A DNA stretch of 64,000 nt from Erythrobacter sp. (GCA_025698865.1 JAILWQ010000003.1:434001-498000), one strand, 5' to 3'. Counted from the stretch's first letter, positions 35,983 to 45,286 are shown. Made by a program: numbers and translations. Notes: a model not told the origin generated them from the letters alone.

Positions 35983-36600
35983 CTAGACGGAGTGCCCGTC
36001 GTGCCGCCGGGGATCGAAGGTGTAGAAGCAACTGAACGTGTAGCGGATGCCCGACAGGATCGGCTCGACGCCGTGCAGATAATCCGCGGTCGAGGGGAAA
36101 TAGGCCAGCAGGCGCGGCTTCAGTTCCGGCCTCAGGCCCAGTTTGGGGAAGTGGATTTGCCCGCCCTCATATTCCTCGTTCAAATAGATGATCGAGGCGA
36201 AGGCGCGCCACGGCGTCTGGTTGGGCCGCCCGTCCGGCTCCTCGCAATCGGCATGGGCGATCTGATCGTCGCCCGGCCGCCAGCGCACCAGCTGGAGCGT
36301 ATCGGCGTAGATCGGCTCCTCGATGGAATAATGGCGGGCGATGTGCCGCGCGGTGCGCCGCCGGATCTTCTCCATGAGCTTCAAGGTCTTGGGCGGCATG
36401 GAGCGGGGATTGATCATCCGCCCGTGCCACACATCGGTCGGCGGCAGGTAGGTTTCCCACGGTGCATCGGGCGAGCGGGCGAAATGCAGCAGCTGCTTGC
36501 GCTCGCCTTCGGTGATGAAATCATATTCGAGGCCGACCGGCTGGCCGACCAGCGAGCGTGCGTCGCGAATCCCACGGGGTGCGGGAGCCGCCGCGCTCAT
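35983..36600 (-). CDS. 2OG-Fe(II) oxygenase family protein
   Basis: A second Fe(II)/2-oxoglutarate dioxygenase, 205 residues from ATG 36600. The iron ligands are His116 and Asp118 (A-H-A-D-C-E) and His176 (D-Y-L-H-G-V-E-P), with Arg186 for 2-oxoglutarate. It is not closely similar to the one at 12913-13548. A GTG at 36624, with GGGA nearby, is a possible longer start. It lies just downstream of ybaB on the same strand. The substrate is unknown; the E-G-G-Q-I-H-F stretch is shared with prolyl hydroxylases. Confidence 0.82.
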   Translation of the reverse strand: MSAAAPAPRGIRDARSLVGQPVGLEYDFITEGERKQLLHFARSPDAPWETYLPPTDVWHGRMINPRSMPPKTLKLMEKIRRRTARHIARHYSIEEPIYADTLQLVRWRPGDDQIAHADCEEPDGRPNQTPWRAFASIIYLNEEYEGGQIHFPKLGLRPELKPRLLAYFPSTADYLHGVEPILSGIRYTFSCFYTFDPRRHDGHSV

Positions 36601-36627
36601 GCTCCGCTGGCCGGTCGGCAGCACCGG

Positions 36628-36963
36628 TTACATTCCCGGCAGCTTGAAGCCCGGCGGCAGGCCCATCCCGCCCTGGATCTTCTGCATTTCCTCGCCCGAC
36701 TTGCGATCGGCCTTGTCGCGCGCATCGTTGAAGGCGGCGGCGACGAGATCCTCGACCATCTGCTTCTCTTCGGGCTTCATCAGGCTTTCGTCGATGTGAA
36801 CGCCGATGATCCGGCCGCGCGCGGTGGCGCGGACCTTGACGATACCGCCGCCGGCATTGCCCTCGACCTCGATATTGTCGAGCTTGGCCTGCGCCTCGCC
36901 CATCTGGCTCTGGATCGTCTCGGCGGCCTTCTGCGCCTGCGCCAGCATTTCTTCCATGTTCAT
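36628..36963 (-). CDS. YbaB/EbfC nucleoid-associated protein
   Basis: Small DNA-binding protein of 111 residues from ATG 36963, which overlaps the dnaX stop (ATGA). The N-terminal helix M-E-E-M-L-A-Q-A-Q-K-A and the central G-G-I-V-K-V and V-E-D-L-V-A-A-A-F-N-D-A are typical. The dnaX-ybaB(-recR) gene pair is widespread, which supports the call. recR does not follow; a 2OG oxygenase does. Confidence 0.93.
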   Translation of the reverse strand: MNMEEMLAQAQKAAETIQSQMGEAQAKLDNIEVEGNAGGGIVKVRATARGRIIGVHIDESLMKPEEKQMVEDLVAAAFNDARDKADRKSGEEMQKIQGGMGLPPGFKLPGM

Positions 36964-38816
36964 GCGTTTCGTCTCCATTGGCGCTCGCCGGAAGGCGGCG
37001 CGTCACTGTCCTCGATGATCTCGGCACCCGGAAAGGCGGCGAGCGTCGCCTTCACCAACGGATGCTCGCGCGCTTCGGTTTCCTCGGCCGCACGCGCTTC
37101 CTCCTCGCGCTCTGCGATGGAGGGCACCGCTTCGGCCTCGGAGGTCTCGAGCACCCAGCGCATGCCCGTAGCCGTCAGCAGCGCATCGCGCAGGACCGGG
37201 CCGATATCGTCGCGATATTTCGCGTCGCGGCTGTAGCGCAGGGTGCCGGGCTCAACCCAGACCGGGCGGATCTGCAATTTCATGATGCTGGCGGCAAGGT
37301 GCTGGCCCGCCGCCTCGACCTTGTCGACCAGCTGCACCCAGGCTTCGGCGGGGCTCGCCTGCGCGGCCGCCCCCTCGCCGCCGGCGGGAGCGGAGGAGGA
37401 CGGCGCCGGCGGGTTCGCGGCGACCGACTCCAGCGTCTTCGCCAGCTTGCCGGGATCGGGCAGGTCGGCGGCGTGAAGCGCGCGGAGCAGCGCCATCCGG
37501 GCCGAGACCAGCGGATCGGGCGCCTGGCGGACTTCCTCGTGCCCCTTCAGCAGCAATTGCCACAGCCGGTGGAGCTGCCCGGCGGTGAGTTCGCGCGACC
37601 ATTGCGAGATCTGCTCGCGCTCTTCGGCCGAGGTCCCCTCCGCTTCCCCGTTGGCGACCTGCGCCACGGTGATGCGGTGGGTGACGTCCATCAGGGCGCG
37701 CATCATCGCCAGCGGTTCGACGCCGAGCGCGTACTGGTCGTCCACTCCCGCAAGGAGGGCCTTCGCATCGCCGCCAAGAAGGTCGCCCAGCAATCGCCGC
37801 TGCGCGCCCTTGTCGGCGAGGCCGAGCATGTCGCGCACCCGCTCGGCGGTGACCTTGTTGCCGCCCTCTTCTTCGGCGCCCATGTCGGCGTGGGCAATCG
37901 CCTGGTCGAGGATCGAGAGCCCGTCGCGCACCGACCCTTCCGCCGCATTGGCGACGATATGGATAGCCTCGTCCTCGGCCTCGACGCCTTCCTTCGCGCA
38001 GATTTCGGCGAAATGCCGCTCGAGCAGTTCCACCGGAATGCGGCGCAGGTCGAAGCGCTGGGTGCGGCTCAGCACTGTGACCGGCAGCTTGTCGACCTCG
38101 GTCGTGGCGAAGAGGAACTTCACATGCGCAGGCGGTTCCTCCAGCGTCTTGAGCAGCGCGTTGAACGCGTTGCGCGACAGCATGTGGACTTCGTCGATGA
38201 TATAGATCTTGTAGCGCGCGGAGACGGCGGAATAGCGCACCGCCTCGATGATCTCGCGCACGTCGTCGACGCCGGTGTGGCTGGCGGCGTCCATCTCGAT
38301 GACGTCGATATGGCGCCCTTCCGCGATGGCGACGCAGGGCTCGCACACGCCGCAGGGATCGATCGTCGGCCCGCCATTGCCATCCGGACCGATGCAGTTG
38401 AGCGCCTTGGCGATCAGCCGCGCGGTCGAGGTCTTGCCCACCCCGCGCACGCCGGTCATTAAAAAGGCATGGGCCAGCCGATCGCGCGCGATGGCGTTGG
38501 CCAGCGTGCGGACCATCGCATCCTGCCCGATCAGCTCCGAAAAGGTCTGCGGCCGGTATTTGCGCGCCAGCACGCGGTAGGGCTGCGCGGTTTCCGGAGG
38601 AGAAGCGGAAGGCTTGGCAGGAGGCGTGTCTGGCGTTTCCGCCGGAGTGACGGCGGGAGGTTCCGGCTGGGGATGGCGCGGAGGCTCGACCCCGCCGAAC
38701 AGCGCAGACTGGCCCGCTTCCTCGAGCTCGGCAGCCGACGGTCCCGCGATGCCGTTGTCGTCGGCGTCGTCCGTTTCCCAGGGAAGCGTGTCGGAACTGT
38801 CCGGTGAATCACCCAT
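36960..38816 (-). CDS. dnaX: DNA polymerase III subunit gamma/tau
   Basis: Clamp-loader ATPase of the replicative polymerase, 618 residues. An acidic, Pro-rich N-terminal extension (about 1-80) precedes the AAA+ module. This has Walker A G-V-R-G-V-G-K-T-S near 120, a zinc site C-G-V-C-E-P-C near 160, and D-E-V-H-M-L-S near 210. Domain III follows to about 440, and a variable tau tail ends the protein. No programmed frameshift signal of the E. coli type was found at the gamma boundary. Confidence 0.95.
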   Translation of the reverse strand: MGDSPDSSDTLPWETDDADDNGIAGPSAAELEEAGQSALFGGVEPPRHPQPEPPAVTPAETPDTPPAKPSASPPETAQPYRVLARKYRPQTFSELIGQDAMVRTLANAIARDRLAHAFLMTGVRGVGKTSTARLIAKALNCIGPDGNGGPTIDPCGVCEPCVAIAEGRHIDVIEMDAASHTGVDDVREIIEAVRYSAVSARYKIYIIDEVHMLSRNAFNALLKTLEEPPAHVKFLFATTEVDKLPVTVLSRTQRFDLRRIPVELLERHFAEICAKEGVEAEDEAIHIVANAAEGSVRDGLSILDQAIAHADMGAEEEGGNKVTAERVRDMLGLADKGAQRRLLGDLLGGDAKALLAGVDDQYALGVEPLAMMRALMDVTHRITVAQVANGEAEGTSAEEREQISQWSRELTAGQLHRLWQLLLKGHEEVRQAPDPLVSARMALLRALHAADLPDPGKLAKTLESVAANPPAPSSSAPAGGEGAAAQASPAEAWVQLVDKVEAAGQHLAASIMKLQIRPVWVEPGTLRYSRDAKYRDDIGPVLRDALLTATGMRWVLETSEAEAVPSIAEREEEARAAEETEAREHPLVKATLAAFPGAEIIEDSDAPPSGERQWRRNA

Positions 38817-38865
38817 GCGCCCTAGCTAGTGGCTGGGCGATCAAAAGTCATGAGAGCGAATCGAA

Positions 38866-38954
38866 AAGGAGCCGAGCGACCCGTCGCAATTCACCTGGGC
38901 TGCTTCCTTCCGGACCTGACCCGGTGAGCGAACGCAAACGTCCACCCGACTCCC
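38866..38954 (-). ncRNA. ffs: Signal recognition particle 4.5S RNA
   Basis: On the minus strand the conserved SRP core GGTCAGGTCCGGAAGGAAGC (tip loop and symmetric/asymmetric loops that bind Ffh) lies at 38901-38925. The flanks pair into one long hairpin from GGGAGTCG (near 38954) to CGGCTCC (near 38869), followed by TTTT. Length is about 89 bases; ends are approximate. It lies between dnaX and the NDUFS4-like gene, all on one strand. Confidence 0.93.
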
Positions 38955-38986
38955 GGCGCGCCATATGGCGGGGCCGGAGAGGAAAA

Positions 38987-39265
38987 TCAACGGAAGTTGT
39001 CGGCGTAGGCCTGGAGCTTGAGCGTTTTCGGCGGGGTCGCGTGGACGCGGGCGGCGATCCCGTGCTTTTCGGCATAGGCCCTGGCCGCATCCTTGCTCTC
39101 GAAGCGGAGCTGGACCTGCGCCTGCGTGTCGCCGCTGCCCGTCCATCCCATGAGAGGATCGGCACGCCGCGCCTCCGACTGCTCGAATTCGAGCACCCAC
39201 TCGTCGGTCCGGGCGCGGCCCGACTGCATCGCCGATTTCGGTCGCTGATAGATTCGCGCGGTCAT
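38987..39265 (-). CDS. NDUFS4-like accessory subunit of NADH dehydrogenase
   Basis: A 92-residue protein of the ETC complex I subunit (NDUFS4/18 kDa) family, an accessory subunit found in alphaproteobacterial and mitochondrial complex I. Diagnostic features are M-T-A-R-I-Y-Q-R-P-K-S-A-M-Q-S-G-R at the start, then W-V-L-E-F and P-L-M-G-W-T-G-S-G-D. It sits at the inner membrane side of complex I. The main nuo operon is not in this window. Confidence 0.92.
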   Translation of the reverse strand: MTARIYQRPKSAMQSGRARTDEWVLEFEQSEARRADPLMGWTGSGDTQAQVQLRFESKDAARAYAEKHGIAARVHATPPKTLKLQAYADNFR

Positions 39266-39375
39266 TTCTTGTTCGAGTCCCTCAAACGCCAGGCGCGAGC
39301 CGTCCGGCTCGCTTGGCTTCCTCGCATAAGCTCGGGCGGGCGGTCGCCCTTGCCTCGCCAGGGCCCGGTAGACAA

Positions 39376-41799
39376 TTACTGAGAACGTTGAAAGGCGTTC
39401 TTCGTCTTCACGCTCGGCTTTTCGGCCCAGGGTTCCTCGGGCCAGCGATGCTTGGGATAGCGGCCCTTCATGTCCTTGCGCACATCGGCCCAGCTGCCGC
39501 GCCAGAAGCCGGGCAGGTCGCGCGTCGCCTGAACCGGGCGCCCCGCCGGACTGGTCAGCTTCAGCAGCAGCGGCGTGTCGCCGACCGTCGGATGCCGGTC
39601 GAGCCCGAACAGCGCCTGCGCGCGCACCTCCACGCTCGGCGCATCGTCGCCGGTATAGTCGATCGCGTGCGACGTGCCGGCAGGCGAAGCGAAGTCGCGC
39701 GGGGCCAGTCGGTCGAGCCGCTGCCGCGTGTCCCAGTCGAGCAGGCCCAGCAACCCATCAACCAGAGCGCCGCGCGGGATCGCAAGGTCGCGGCGGTTCT
39801 CGAGCAGGGGGTCGAGCCACAGCGCGGCATTCTCGCGCAGGGTCTCGGGGTCCAGCACGTCAATCCCGGCAAAGCGCGCCCGTGCCAGCAGGTCGGCGGG
39901 CAGCAACGCGTCGATCCGCGCCAGCGCCTGTTCGCGAAGGACATCGCGCACCTTGGCCGCATCCGGCGCCGGATCGGGCGCGCTGGCAAGGCGGATCGCG
40001 CCCAGCCGCCGCTCGAGCCGGGCGACCACCCGGCCCTCGCCCCACACGATCGTGCTGCGGCTTGCGATTGCATCGACAAGCCATTCCTCGACCTCGCCGC
40101 GTTCGAGCGGAAGCGCGGCGGTGATCCGCGCGCCTTTTGCTCTGCCCTGCGCATCGCCGATGACGAGAAATTCGCTGCGGGCAAGCGACGATGCCGGGTC
40201 GAGCACGTAACCGCGCCCGCTTCCCGCCAACCACGCCTCGCCGCTCGCATCGCGGCGCTTCGCCACGAATTCGGGACTCCCGGCGGCGAGGATCGCGCCG
40301 AGGGGCACATCGCTCGTGGCCCCGGGGGCGACCAGCTTCGCGGCCTGCACCGCCCAGCCCTTCGCCAGCTTGCGCGAGGCTTCGGCGCGCGGCGAGCGGT
40401 CCCCGTTCCAGCGGTCGAGCCGTGCCGAAAGGTCTTCCGAAGGCCCGCCGAGCTTGCGCTCCTGCAACAACAGCGCGAGCCGCGCCGCACGCTCCGCCTG
40501 TCCGAAACGCGCGCCGAACAGGACCATCGCGCTGCCGCGAGGATCGAGCGGCAATTGCGCGAGCCTGCCGCCTGTTTCGGTCAGCCGGTTCTCGCCATCG
40601 AGCGCGCCGAGCGCCGCCAGCCGCCCGCGTGCCGCCGCCAGCGAGGCTTCCGGCGCAGGATCGAGGAAGGGCAGGCTTTCGGGCGGACTGCCCCATTGCG
40701 CGGCCTTCAGGACCAGCGGCGATAGATCGGCCACGGCCATTTCCGGCGGATCGTAGGGCGGGCGCCCCTTGTGGCCGCCCTCCTCCCACAGGCGATAGGC
40801 GACGCCCGGCCCCTGCCGCGCCGCGCGGCCCGCCCGCTGGGCGGATGCCGCCTGACTGGCACGCTCGGTGACGAGATGGGTGGTCCCCGCCGCCCGGTCG
40901 TATTCCGCGCGGCGCGAGAGGCCGCTGTCGACCACCACCGAGACGCCGTCGAGCGTCAGCGAGGTTTCGGCGATGGCAGTGGCAAGCACGATCCGCCGAC
41001 GCCCGTCGCCATCGCGCCGGATCGCCAGCCGCTGCGCCGCCGGGTCGACCTGCCCGTGGAGCGGCAGGATCGGCACGTCCGGCAAGCGGGCCTCCAGCCG
41101 CTCGCGCACCCGCTCGATCTCGCCGACGCCGGGAAGGAAGGCGAGAATGTCGCCATCCTCCTCGCGCCATGCCGTCAGGATGGCGGCGGCAACGCCCTCG
41201 TCGATCCGCTGGTCGGGCCGCGAACCGAGCCATTCGATCCGCAGGGGATGCGCCCTGCCCGCGCTCTCGACCACTGGCGTATCCGGTCCCAGCAGCCGGG
41301 CAAAGCGCGCGCCGTCGATCGTCGCCGACATGACGACGACCCGCAAATCCTCGCGCAGCACGCCGCGCGTCTCCAGCGCCAGCGCGAGGCCGAGATCGCT
41401 GTCGAGGTGCCGCTCATGCGCCTCGTCGAACAGCACGGCGGAAACGCCGGCAAGTTCGGGATCATCGAGGATGCGGTTGACGAAGATCGCCTCGGTCATG
41501 ACGAGGATGCGGGTTCTGGCCGAGGTCCGGCTGTCGAGGCGGGTGAGGTAGCCGACCGTCTCGCCCGGCTTTTCGCCCAGCATCTCCGCCATCCGCTCCG
41601 CCGCCGCACGCGCGGCCACCCTGCGCGGCGAGGTGAGGATCACCTGACCCTCGCACCAGCTCTCGCCGATCAGCGCGGGCGCGACCGCGGTCGTCTTGCC
41701 CGTCCCCGGCGGAGCGACAAGCACCGCGCCGGTCTGCGAACTCAGAGCCACGAGCAGGTCGGGCAGGACCGCGAATATCGGAAGGTCGCTGTCCGCCAT
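39376..41799 (-). CDS. hrpB: ATP-dependent helicase HrpB
   Basis: DEAH-box helicase of 807 residues. Motifs in order: Walker A A-P-P-G-T-G-K-T-T near residue 35, T-S-P-R-R-V-A-A-R, D-E-A-H near 125, S-A-T motif III, and Q-R-A-G-R-A-A-R motif VI near 330. A helicase-associated winged-helix region and the C-terminal HrpB domain with P-W-A-E-K-P follow. Its RNA substrate in bacteria is not well defined. It stands alone between the complex I gene and the prenyl synthase. Confidence 0.94.
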   Translation of the reverse strand: MADSDLPIFAVLPDLLVALSSQTGAVLVAPPGTGKTTAVAPALIGESWCEGQVILTSPRRVAARAAAERMAEMLGEKPGETVGYLTRLDSRTSARTRILVMTEAIFVNRILDDPELAGVSAVLFDEAHERHLDSDLGLALALETRGVLREDLRVVVMSATIDGARFARLLGPDTPVVESAGRAHPLRIEWLGSRPDQRIDEGVAAAILTAWREEDGDILAFLPGVGEIERVRERLEARLPDVPILPLHGQVDPAAQRLAIRRDGDGRRRIVLATAIAETSLTLDGVSVVVDSGLSRRAEYDRAAGTTHLVTERASQAASAQRAGRAARQGPGVAYRLWEEGGHKGRPPYDPPEMAVADLSPLVLKAAQWGSPPESLPFLDPAPEASLAAARGRLAALGALDGENRLTETGGRLAQLPLDPRGSAMVLFGARFGQAERAARLALLLQERKLGGPSEDLSARLDRWNGDRSPRAEASRKLAKGWAVQAAKLVAPGATSDVPLGAILAAGSPEFVAKRRDASGEAWLAGSGRGYVLDPASSLARSEFLVIGDAQGRAKGARITAALPLERGEVEEWLVDAIASRSTIVWGEGRVVARLERRLGAIRLASAPDPAPDAAKVRDVLREQALARIDALLPADLLARARFAGIDVLDPETLRENAALWLDPLLENRRDLAIPRGALVDGLLGLLDWDTRQRLDRLAPRDFASPAGTSHAIDYTGDDAPSVEVRAQALFGLDRHPTVGDTPLLLKLTSPAGRPVQATRDLPGFWRGSWADVRKDMKGRYPKHRWPEEPWAEKPSVKTKNAFQRSQ

Positions 41800-41842
41800 T
41801 CAGGTCACACGCGCGCGGCCAGCCAGCGGCGGGCGAGGCGCC

Positions 41843-42862
41843 TTAATATCCGCGGGAAACCGAGAATTCCGCCGCCTGAACCATCGCCTGACGGGCCTTG
41901 CCGTCCGGGAAAATCGACAGGGCGTCGATCGCGCGCTGGGCGAAGTGGCGGGCGCGGGCGCGGGTATCGGCGACGGCGTTGTGGCTGCCGATCAGGGCGA
42001 TCGCGTGGTCGAGATCGGCATCGGAGGTCCGGTGCCCGGCGATCGCGGCCTTCCAGAAGGTGCGCTCCTCCTCGCTGCCCCGGGCATAGGCGAGGATCAC
42101 CGGCAGGGTCATCTTGCCTTCGCGAAAATCGTCGCCCCGGTCCTTGCCCATGGCGGCGGCATCGGAATCGTAATCGATGGCATCGTCGACGAGCTGGAAG
42201 GCGACGCCCAGATTGCGGCCATATTCGTCGAGCGCCTGTTCCTGCTCGTCCGAACATTCGGCGACCACCGCCGCCACGCGCGCGGCGGCGGCGAACAGCG
42301 CGGCGGTCTTGGCGCGGATGATCTGGAGGTAATGCTCCTCGCTCGTGTCGATCCTGCGCTGGGCGGTCAGCTGGTCGACCTCGCCCTCGGCAATGATCGC
42401 GCTCGCGCCCGAGAGGATCTTGAGCACTTTGAGGCTGCCGTCCTCGACCATCAGTTCGAAGGCGCGGCTGAACAGGAAATCGCCGACCAGAATCGAGGCG
42501 GGATTGCCGAAGATGATATTGGCCGCCGCCTTGCCGCGCCGCAGATCGCTGCCGTCGACCACGTCGTCGTGCAGCAGGGTCGCGGTGTGGATGAATTCCA
42601 CCGCCGTCGCCAGCTTGTGGTGGCGCGTGCCGTTATAGCCCACCAGCTCCGCCCCGGCGAGCGTCAGCATCGGCCGAAGCCGCTTGCCGCCGCCCGAGAT
42701 CAGATGGCCCGCAAGCGCGGGAATGAGCGGAATCTCGCTCTGCATCCGCGCCAGAATGACGGAATTCACCGCATTCATTCCCTGAGCGGTGAGGCTCAGC
42801 ATGGGTTCGAGCGAAGGGGGCGCATTGTCCTTGCGCGGAAGCGGTATTACGTCGGCGGGCAT
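41843..42862 (-). CDS. Polyprenyl (octaprenyl/decaprenyl) diphosphate synthase
   Basis: Trans-prenyltransferase that makes the ubiquinone side chain. From ATG 42862 it has 339 residues. The first aspartate-rich motif is L-L-H-D-D-V-V-D near residue 95, followed by R-R-G, and the second is Q-L-V-D-D-A-I-D-Y-D near 225. The chain length (C40 or C50) depends on residues before the first motif and is not settled; sphingomonads usually make Q-10. A GTG at 42871 is a possible longer start. It is divergent from the chorismate mutase gene with a 65-base gap. Confidence 0.9.
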   Translation of the reverse strand: MPADVIPLPRKDNAPPSLEPMLSLTAQGMNAVNSVILARMQSEIPLIPALAGHLISGGGKRLRPMLTLAGAELVGYNGTRHHKLATAVEFIHTATLLHDDVVDGSDLRRGKAAANIIFGNPASILVGDFLFSRAFELMVEDGSLKVLKILSGASAIIAEGEVDQLTAQRRIDTSEEHYLQIIRAKTAALFAAAARVAAVVAECSDEQEQALDEYGRNLGVAFQLVDDAIDYDSDAAAMGKDRGDDFREGKMTLPVILAYARGSEEERTFWKAAIAGHRTSDADLDHAIALIGSHNAVADTRARARHFAQRAIDALSIFPDGKARQAMVQAAEFSVSRGY

Positions 42863-42927
42863 AGCGCGCACGACATGGGCCGCGCGACCTACCTTGGCAA
42901 GCGTCCAATTGCTGATAGGCTTCGCCC

Positions 42928-43227
42928 ATGACGCAACAGGCTTCCGAACCCGACCAGACGCTGGCGACCTATCGCAAGAGCATCGACAACATCGACGCGG
43001 CGCTGGTTCATATCCTCGCCGAGCGGTTCCGGATCACCAAGGCGGTGGGCGAATACAAGGCGCGGCAGACCCTGCCCCCCGCCGATCCGGGCCGCGAACG
43101 CGAACAGATCTCGCGGCTCCGACGCCTTGCCGAGGACGCCGAGCTCGATCCCTCCTTCAGCGAGAAATTCCTGCGCTTCATCATAGACGAGGTGATCCGC
43201 CACCACGAACGCGCGCAGGAACGCTAG
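42928..43227 (+). CDS. Chorismate mutase (AroQ class)
   Basis: Converts chorismate to prephenate for Phe and Tyr synthesis. The 99-residue product is an all-helical AroQ-type mutase with Y-R-K-S-I-D-N-I-D at the start, A-E-R-F and K-A-V-G-E-Y-K-A active-site helix residues, and I-I-D-E-V-I-R-H-H at the end. No signal peptide is present, so it is the cytoplasmic enzyme. aroQ (dehydroquinase) at 56486 belongs to the same pathway. Confidence 0.92.
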   Translation: MTQQASEPDQTLATYRKSIDNIDAALVHILAERFRITKAVGEYKARQTLPPADPGREREQISRLRRLAEDAELDPSFSEKFLRFIIDEVIRHHERAQER

Positions 43228-43239
43228 CCTCGGACCAGG

Positions 43240-43785
43240 TCAGTTGCGCGGAACGGTGCGCGGCGTGCGCAACCGCTCGCTGCGCACCCGCGAACGATCG
43301 GGACGCGCCCGCCGTTCGCTTCGCTCGATTCGGCTGCGCTGCCGATCCCGCTGGATGCGCTCGCGACGCTGCTCCCGGTATTCGCGGCGCTGTTCCCGAT
43401 AATCCCGGCGCTGCTCGCGATAGCGGCGAACGTCCTGCCGGTCGCGATAGCGGCGCTGGTCCCGCCGGACGCAGTCGCCCCGGCGTTCGTAGCGATAGTC
43501 GTTCCAGTGGTCGCGGTATGCCCGGTGGCCGGCGCGGCGCGCAGTCCAGTATCGCCGATGGCGATCGGACCAGGCGTGGCGATAGCCGCTCCGGTCCCAG
43601 ACATAGGCGCCCGTTCCCGGATAGTAGAAGTCATCGTACCACCCGTAATAGGGCGAATAGTTTCCGGCATTGTAGCCGACCGAAACGGCCGACCCGTAAT
43701 AACCGTCATGGCCGTAGGTCGAACACGCGCCGAGCCCCATGGCGGTAATCGCGAGCATTGCAGTGCGCAGGAAGGGCGGCGGCAT
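43240..43785 (-). CDS. Tyr/Arg-rich lipoprotein of unknown function
   Basis: A 181-residue protein with a lipoprotein signal (lipobox L-G-A-C, Cys21). A Gly/Tyr-rich segment follows (about 22-60: Y-G-W-Y-D-D-F-Y-Y-P). The Arg-rich C-terminal half contains at least three near-exact heptads Y-R-E-Q-R-R-D/E at about residues 118-140. The repeats predict a very basic helix on the outer surface of a membrane, possibly in contact with acidic polysaccharide or phospholipid. No family was recognised. A regulator box shared with the adjacent two-component operon stands 48 bases before the start, so it is probably a target of that system. Confidence 0.8.
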   Translation of the reverse strand: MPPPFLRTAMLAITAMGLGACSTYGHDGYYGSAVSVGYNAGNYSPYYGWYDDFYYPGTGAYVWDRSGYRHAWSDRHRRYWTARRAGHRAYRDHWNDYRYERRGDCVRRDQRRYRDRQDVRRYREQRRDYREQRREYREQRRERIQRDRQRSRIERSERRARPDRSRVRSERLRTPRTVPRN

Positions 43786-43832
43786 CTTGTTCTCCGGTTC
43801 TGTGTGTTGTTGTCCCTGTCTAGGGCAGAGGC

Positions 43833-43850
43833 ATTGAACCGGGTCTGAAC
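43833..43850 (-). promoter_or_regulatory. Direct-repeat response-regulator box, lipoprotein promoter
   Basis: The + strand reads ATTGAAC-cgggtc-TGAAC, i.e. GTTCA-N6-GTTCA toward the lipoprotein gene, an 11-bp period typical of OmpR/PhoB-family sites. Two GGTAACG copies at 43855-43861 and 43865-43871 continue the phase. The same motif occurs at 46427-46444. Confidence 0.6.
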
Positions 43851-43866
43851 TTTCCGTTACCTTTCG

Positions 43867-45255
43867 TTACCTCGACGCGGCCGGCCGGTCGGCGCGCGGC
43901 AGGCTGAGCACGGACATGAGACCGCCCAGATCCTCGCTCTCGGTCAGTTCGACCGATCCGCCGTAGATTTCCGCCACGTCGCGCACGATGGCGAGGCCGA
44001 GGCCGGTGCCGGGCTTGCCGGTGTCGAGACGTGCGCCGCGGTCGAAGATGCGGGTGCGCTGTTCCTCGGGAATGCCCATCCCGTCATCCTCCACCCAAAT
44101 GACGCATTGCTCGGAGCCCGGCTCGGCATCGACGGTCACGAAGACGCTGCCGCCGCCATATTTGGCCGCGTTCTCGATCAGATTGCCGAGGATTTCGTCG
44201 AGGTCCTGCCGCTCGATCGCGACCGTCGCGCCGCGATTGCCGGCAATGTCGAAGCGGGTTTCGGAATAGAGCCGCTCGACCGCGCGCCGCACCGCTTCCG
44301 CGCTTTCGCAGACGGGAGTGCGCGCATGGCCGACCGCGCGCCGCCCAACCGCGCGGGCGCGGGCGAGGTGGTGGTCGACATGGCGCTGCATGGTGCGCGC
44401 CTCGCGGATCGTGGTGTCGGCCAGATCCTCGGCATGGGCGGTGGCCGCGTTGGTGAGCACGGTCAGCGGGGTCTTCAGCGCATGGGCGAGATTGCCCGCA
44501 TGGGTCCGCGCCTCTTCCGCCTGGCGGGTGGTGTGAGCGAGCAGCGCGTTGATCTCCTCCACCAGCGGTTCGACTTCCAGCGGCAACGGCTCCTCGATCC
44601 GGTTGGCGCCGGTCGAGCGCATCTTCTGGATCGCGTCGCGCACCCGGCGCAGCGGGCCGAGGCCGACCCAGTTCTGGAGCACCGCCATTCCGAACAGGCC
44701 GAGTCCGAGCACCGCGAAGCTCCAGATCAGGATCGAGCGGATGCGCGCGATCTGGTAATCCATCTCCTCGCGGCTGGCGGCCACGGCGAACCACCAGCGG
44801 GTATCGCTGCCCGGAAGCATCACCGAACGTTCGGCGATGCGCATCGGTTCAGTGGCGATCTGGCGGGAATCGTAGAGATGGACCTCGTCGTCGCGATATT
44901 TGCGGATCTCGAGGCTGCGATCCCACAGGCTGCGCGAGGGATAATCCTCCCGCCCCTCGCCGCTGATCTGCCAGTAGAGGCCGGAATTGGGCTCGAGAAA
45001 GCGCTGGTCGCCCATCGGGCGGATGAAATAGACATCGCCCGTATTGTCGAGCTCGGCCGAGGAGATCATCGCGGTCAGCATGTATTCGAGCTGATCGTCG
45101 AAATTGTCCTCGACCAGATTGGTCAGCGTGCGGTCGAGCGCGAACCCGCCGGCGAGCAGCAGGATGAAGATCCATCCCGCCGCGATCGCCATCATCCGCC
45201 CGGCAAGGCTGCGGGTCGCAGCCGGCGCCGGGGGCGGCGCGCCTACGCCCTGCAC
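43867..45255 (-). CDS. Sensor histidine kinase (PhoQ-like)
   Basis: Membrane sensor kinase. From GTG 45255 it has about 462 residues: TM1 (near 30-50), a periplasmic sensor of about 125 residues, TM2, a HAMP-like linker, and the kinase core. The phospho-acceptor is in L-A-H-A-L-K-T-P, the N box in L-I-E-N-A-A-K-Y-G, then D-D-G-M-G-I-P and G-T-G-L-G-L-A-I. The start is uncertain: ATG 45354 would overlap the response regulator gene by 68 bases, and ATG 45198 leaves almost no N-terminus. The H-A-L-K-T-P form and the gene order resemble PhoQ/FeuQ systems. Confidence 0.88.
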   Translation of the reverse strand: MQGVGAPPPAPAATRSLAGRMMAIAAGWIFILLLAGGFALDRTLTNLVEDNFDDQLEYMLTAMISSAELDNTGDVYFIRPMGDQRFLEPNSGLYWQISGEGREDYPSRSLWDRSLEIRKYRDDEVHLYDSRQIATEPMRIAERSVMLPGSDTRWWFAVAASREEMDYQIARIRSILIWSFAVLGLGLFGMAVLQNWVGLGPLRRVRDAIQKMRSTGANRIEEPLPLEVEPLVEEINALLAHTTRQAEEARTHAGNLAHALKTPLTVLTNAATAHAEDLADTTIREARTMQRHVDHHLARARAVGRRAVGHARTPVCESAEAVRRAVERLYSETRFDIAGNRGATVAIERQDLDEILGNLIENAAKYGGGSVFVTVDAEPGSEQCVIWVEDDGMGIPEEQRTRIFDRGARLDTGKPGTGLGLAIVRDVAEIYGGSVELTESEDLGGLMSVLSLPRADRPAASR

Positions 45256-45286
45256 CGCGTCCGCCGGAGCGGAAGGCGCGGCCCGG

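Noticed and set aside
38459-38465. TTTTTA run in dnaX as a possible programmed frameshift site
   Set aside because: It lies just before Walker A, far from the gamma/tau boundary, and shifting there would destroy the ATPase domain.
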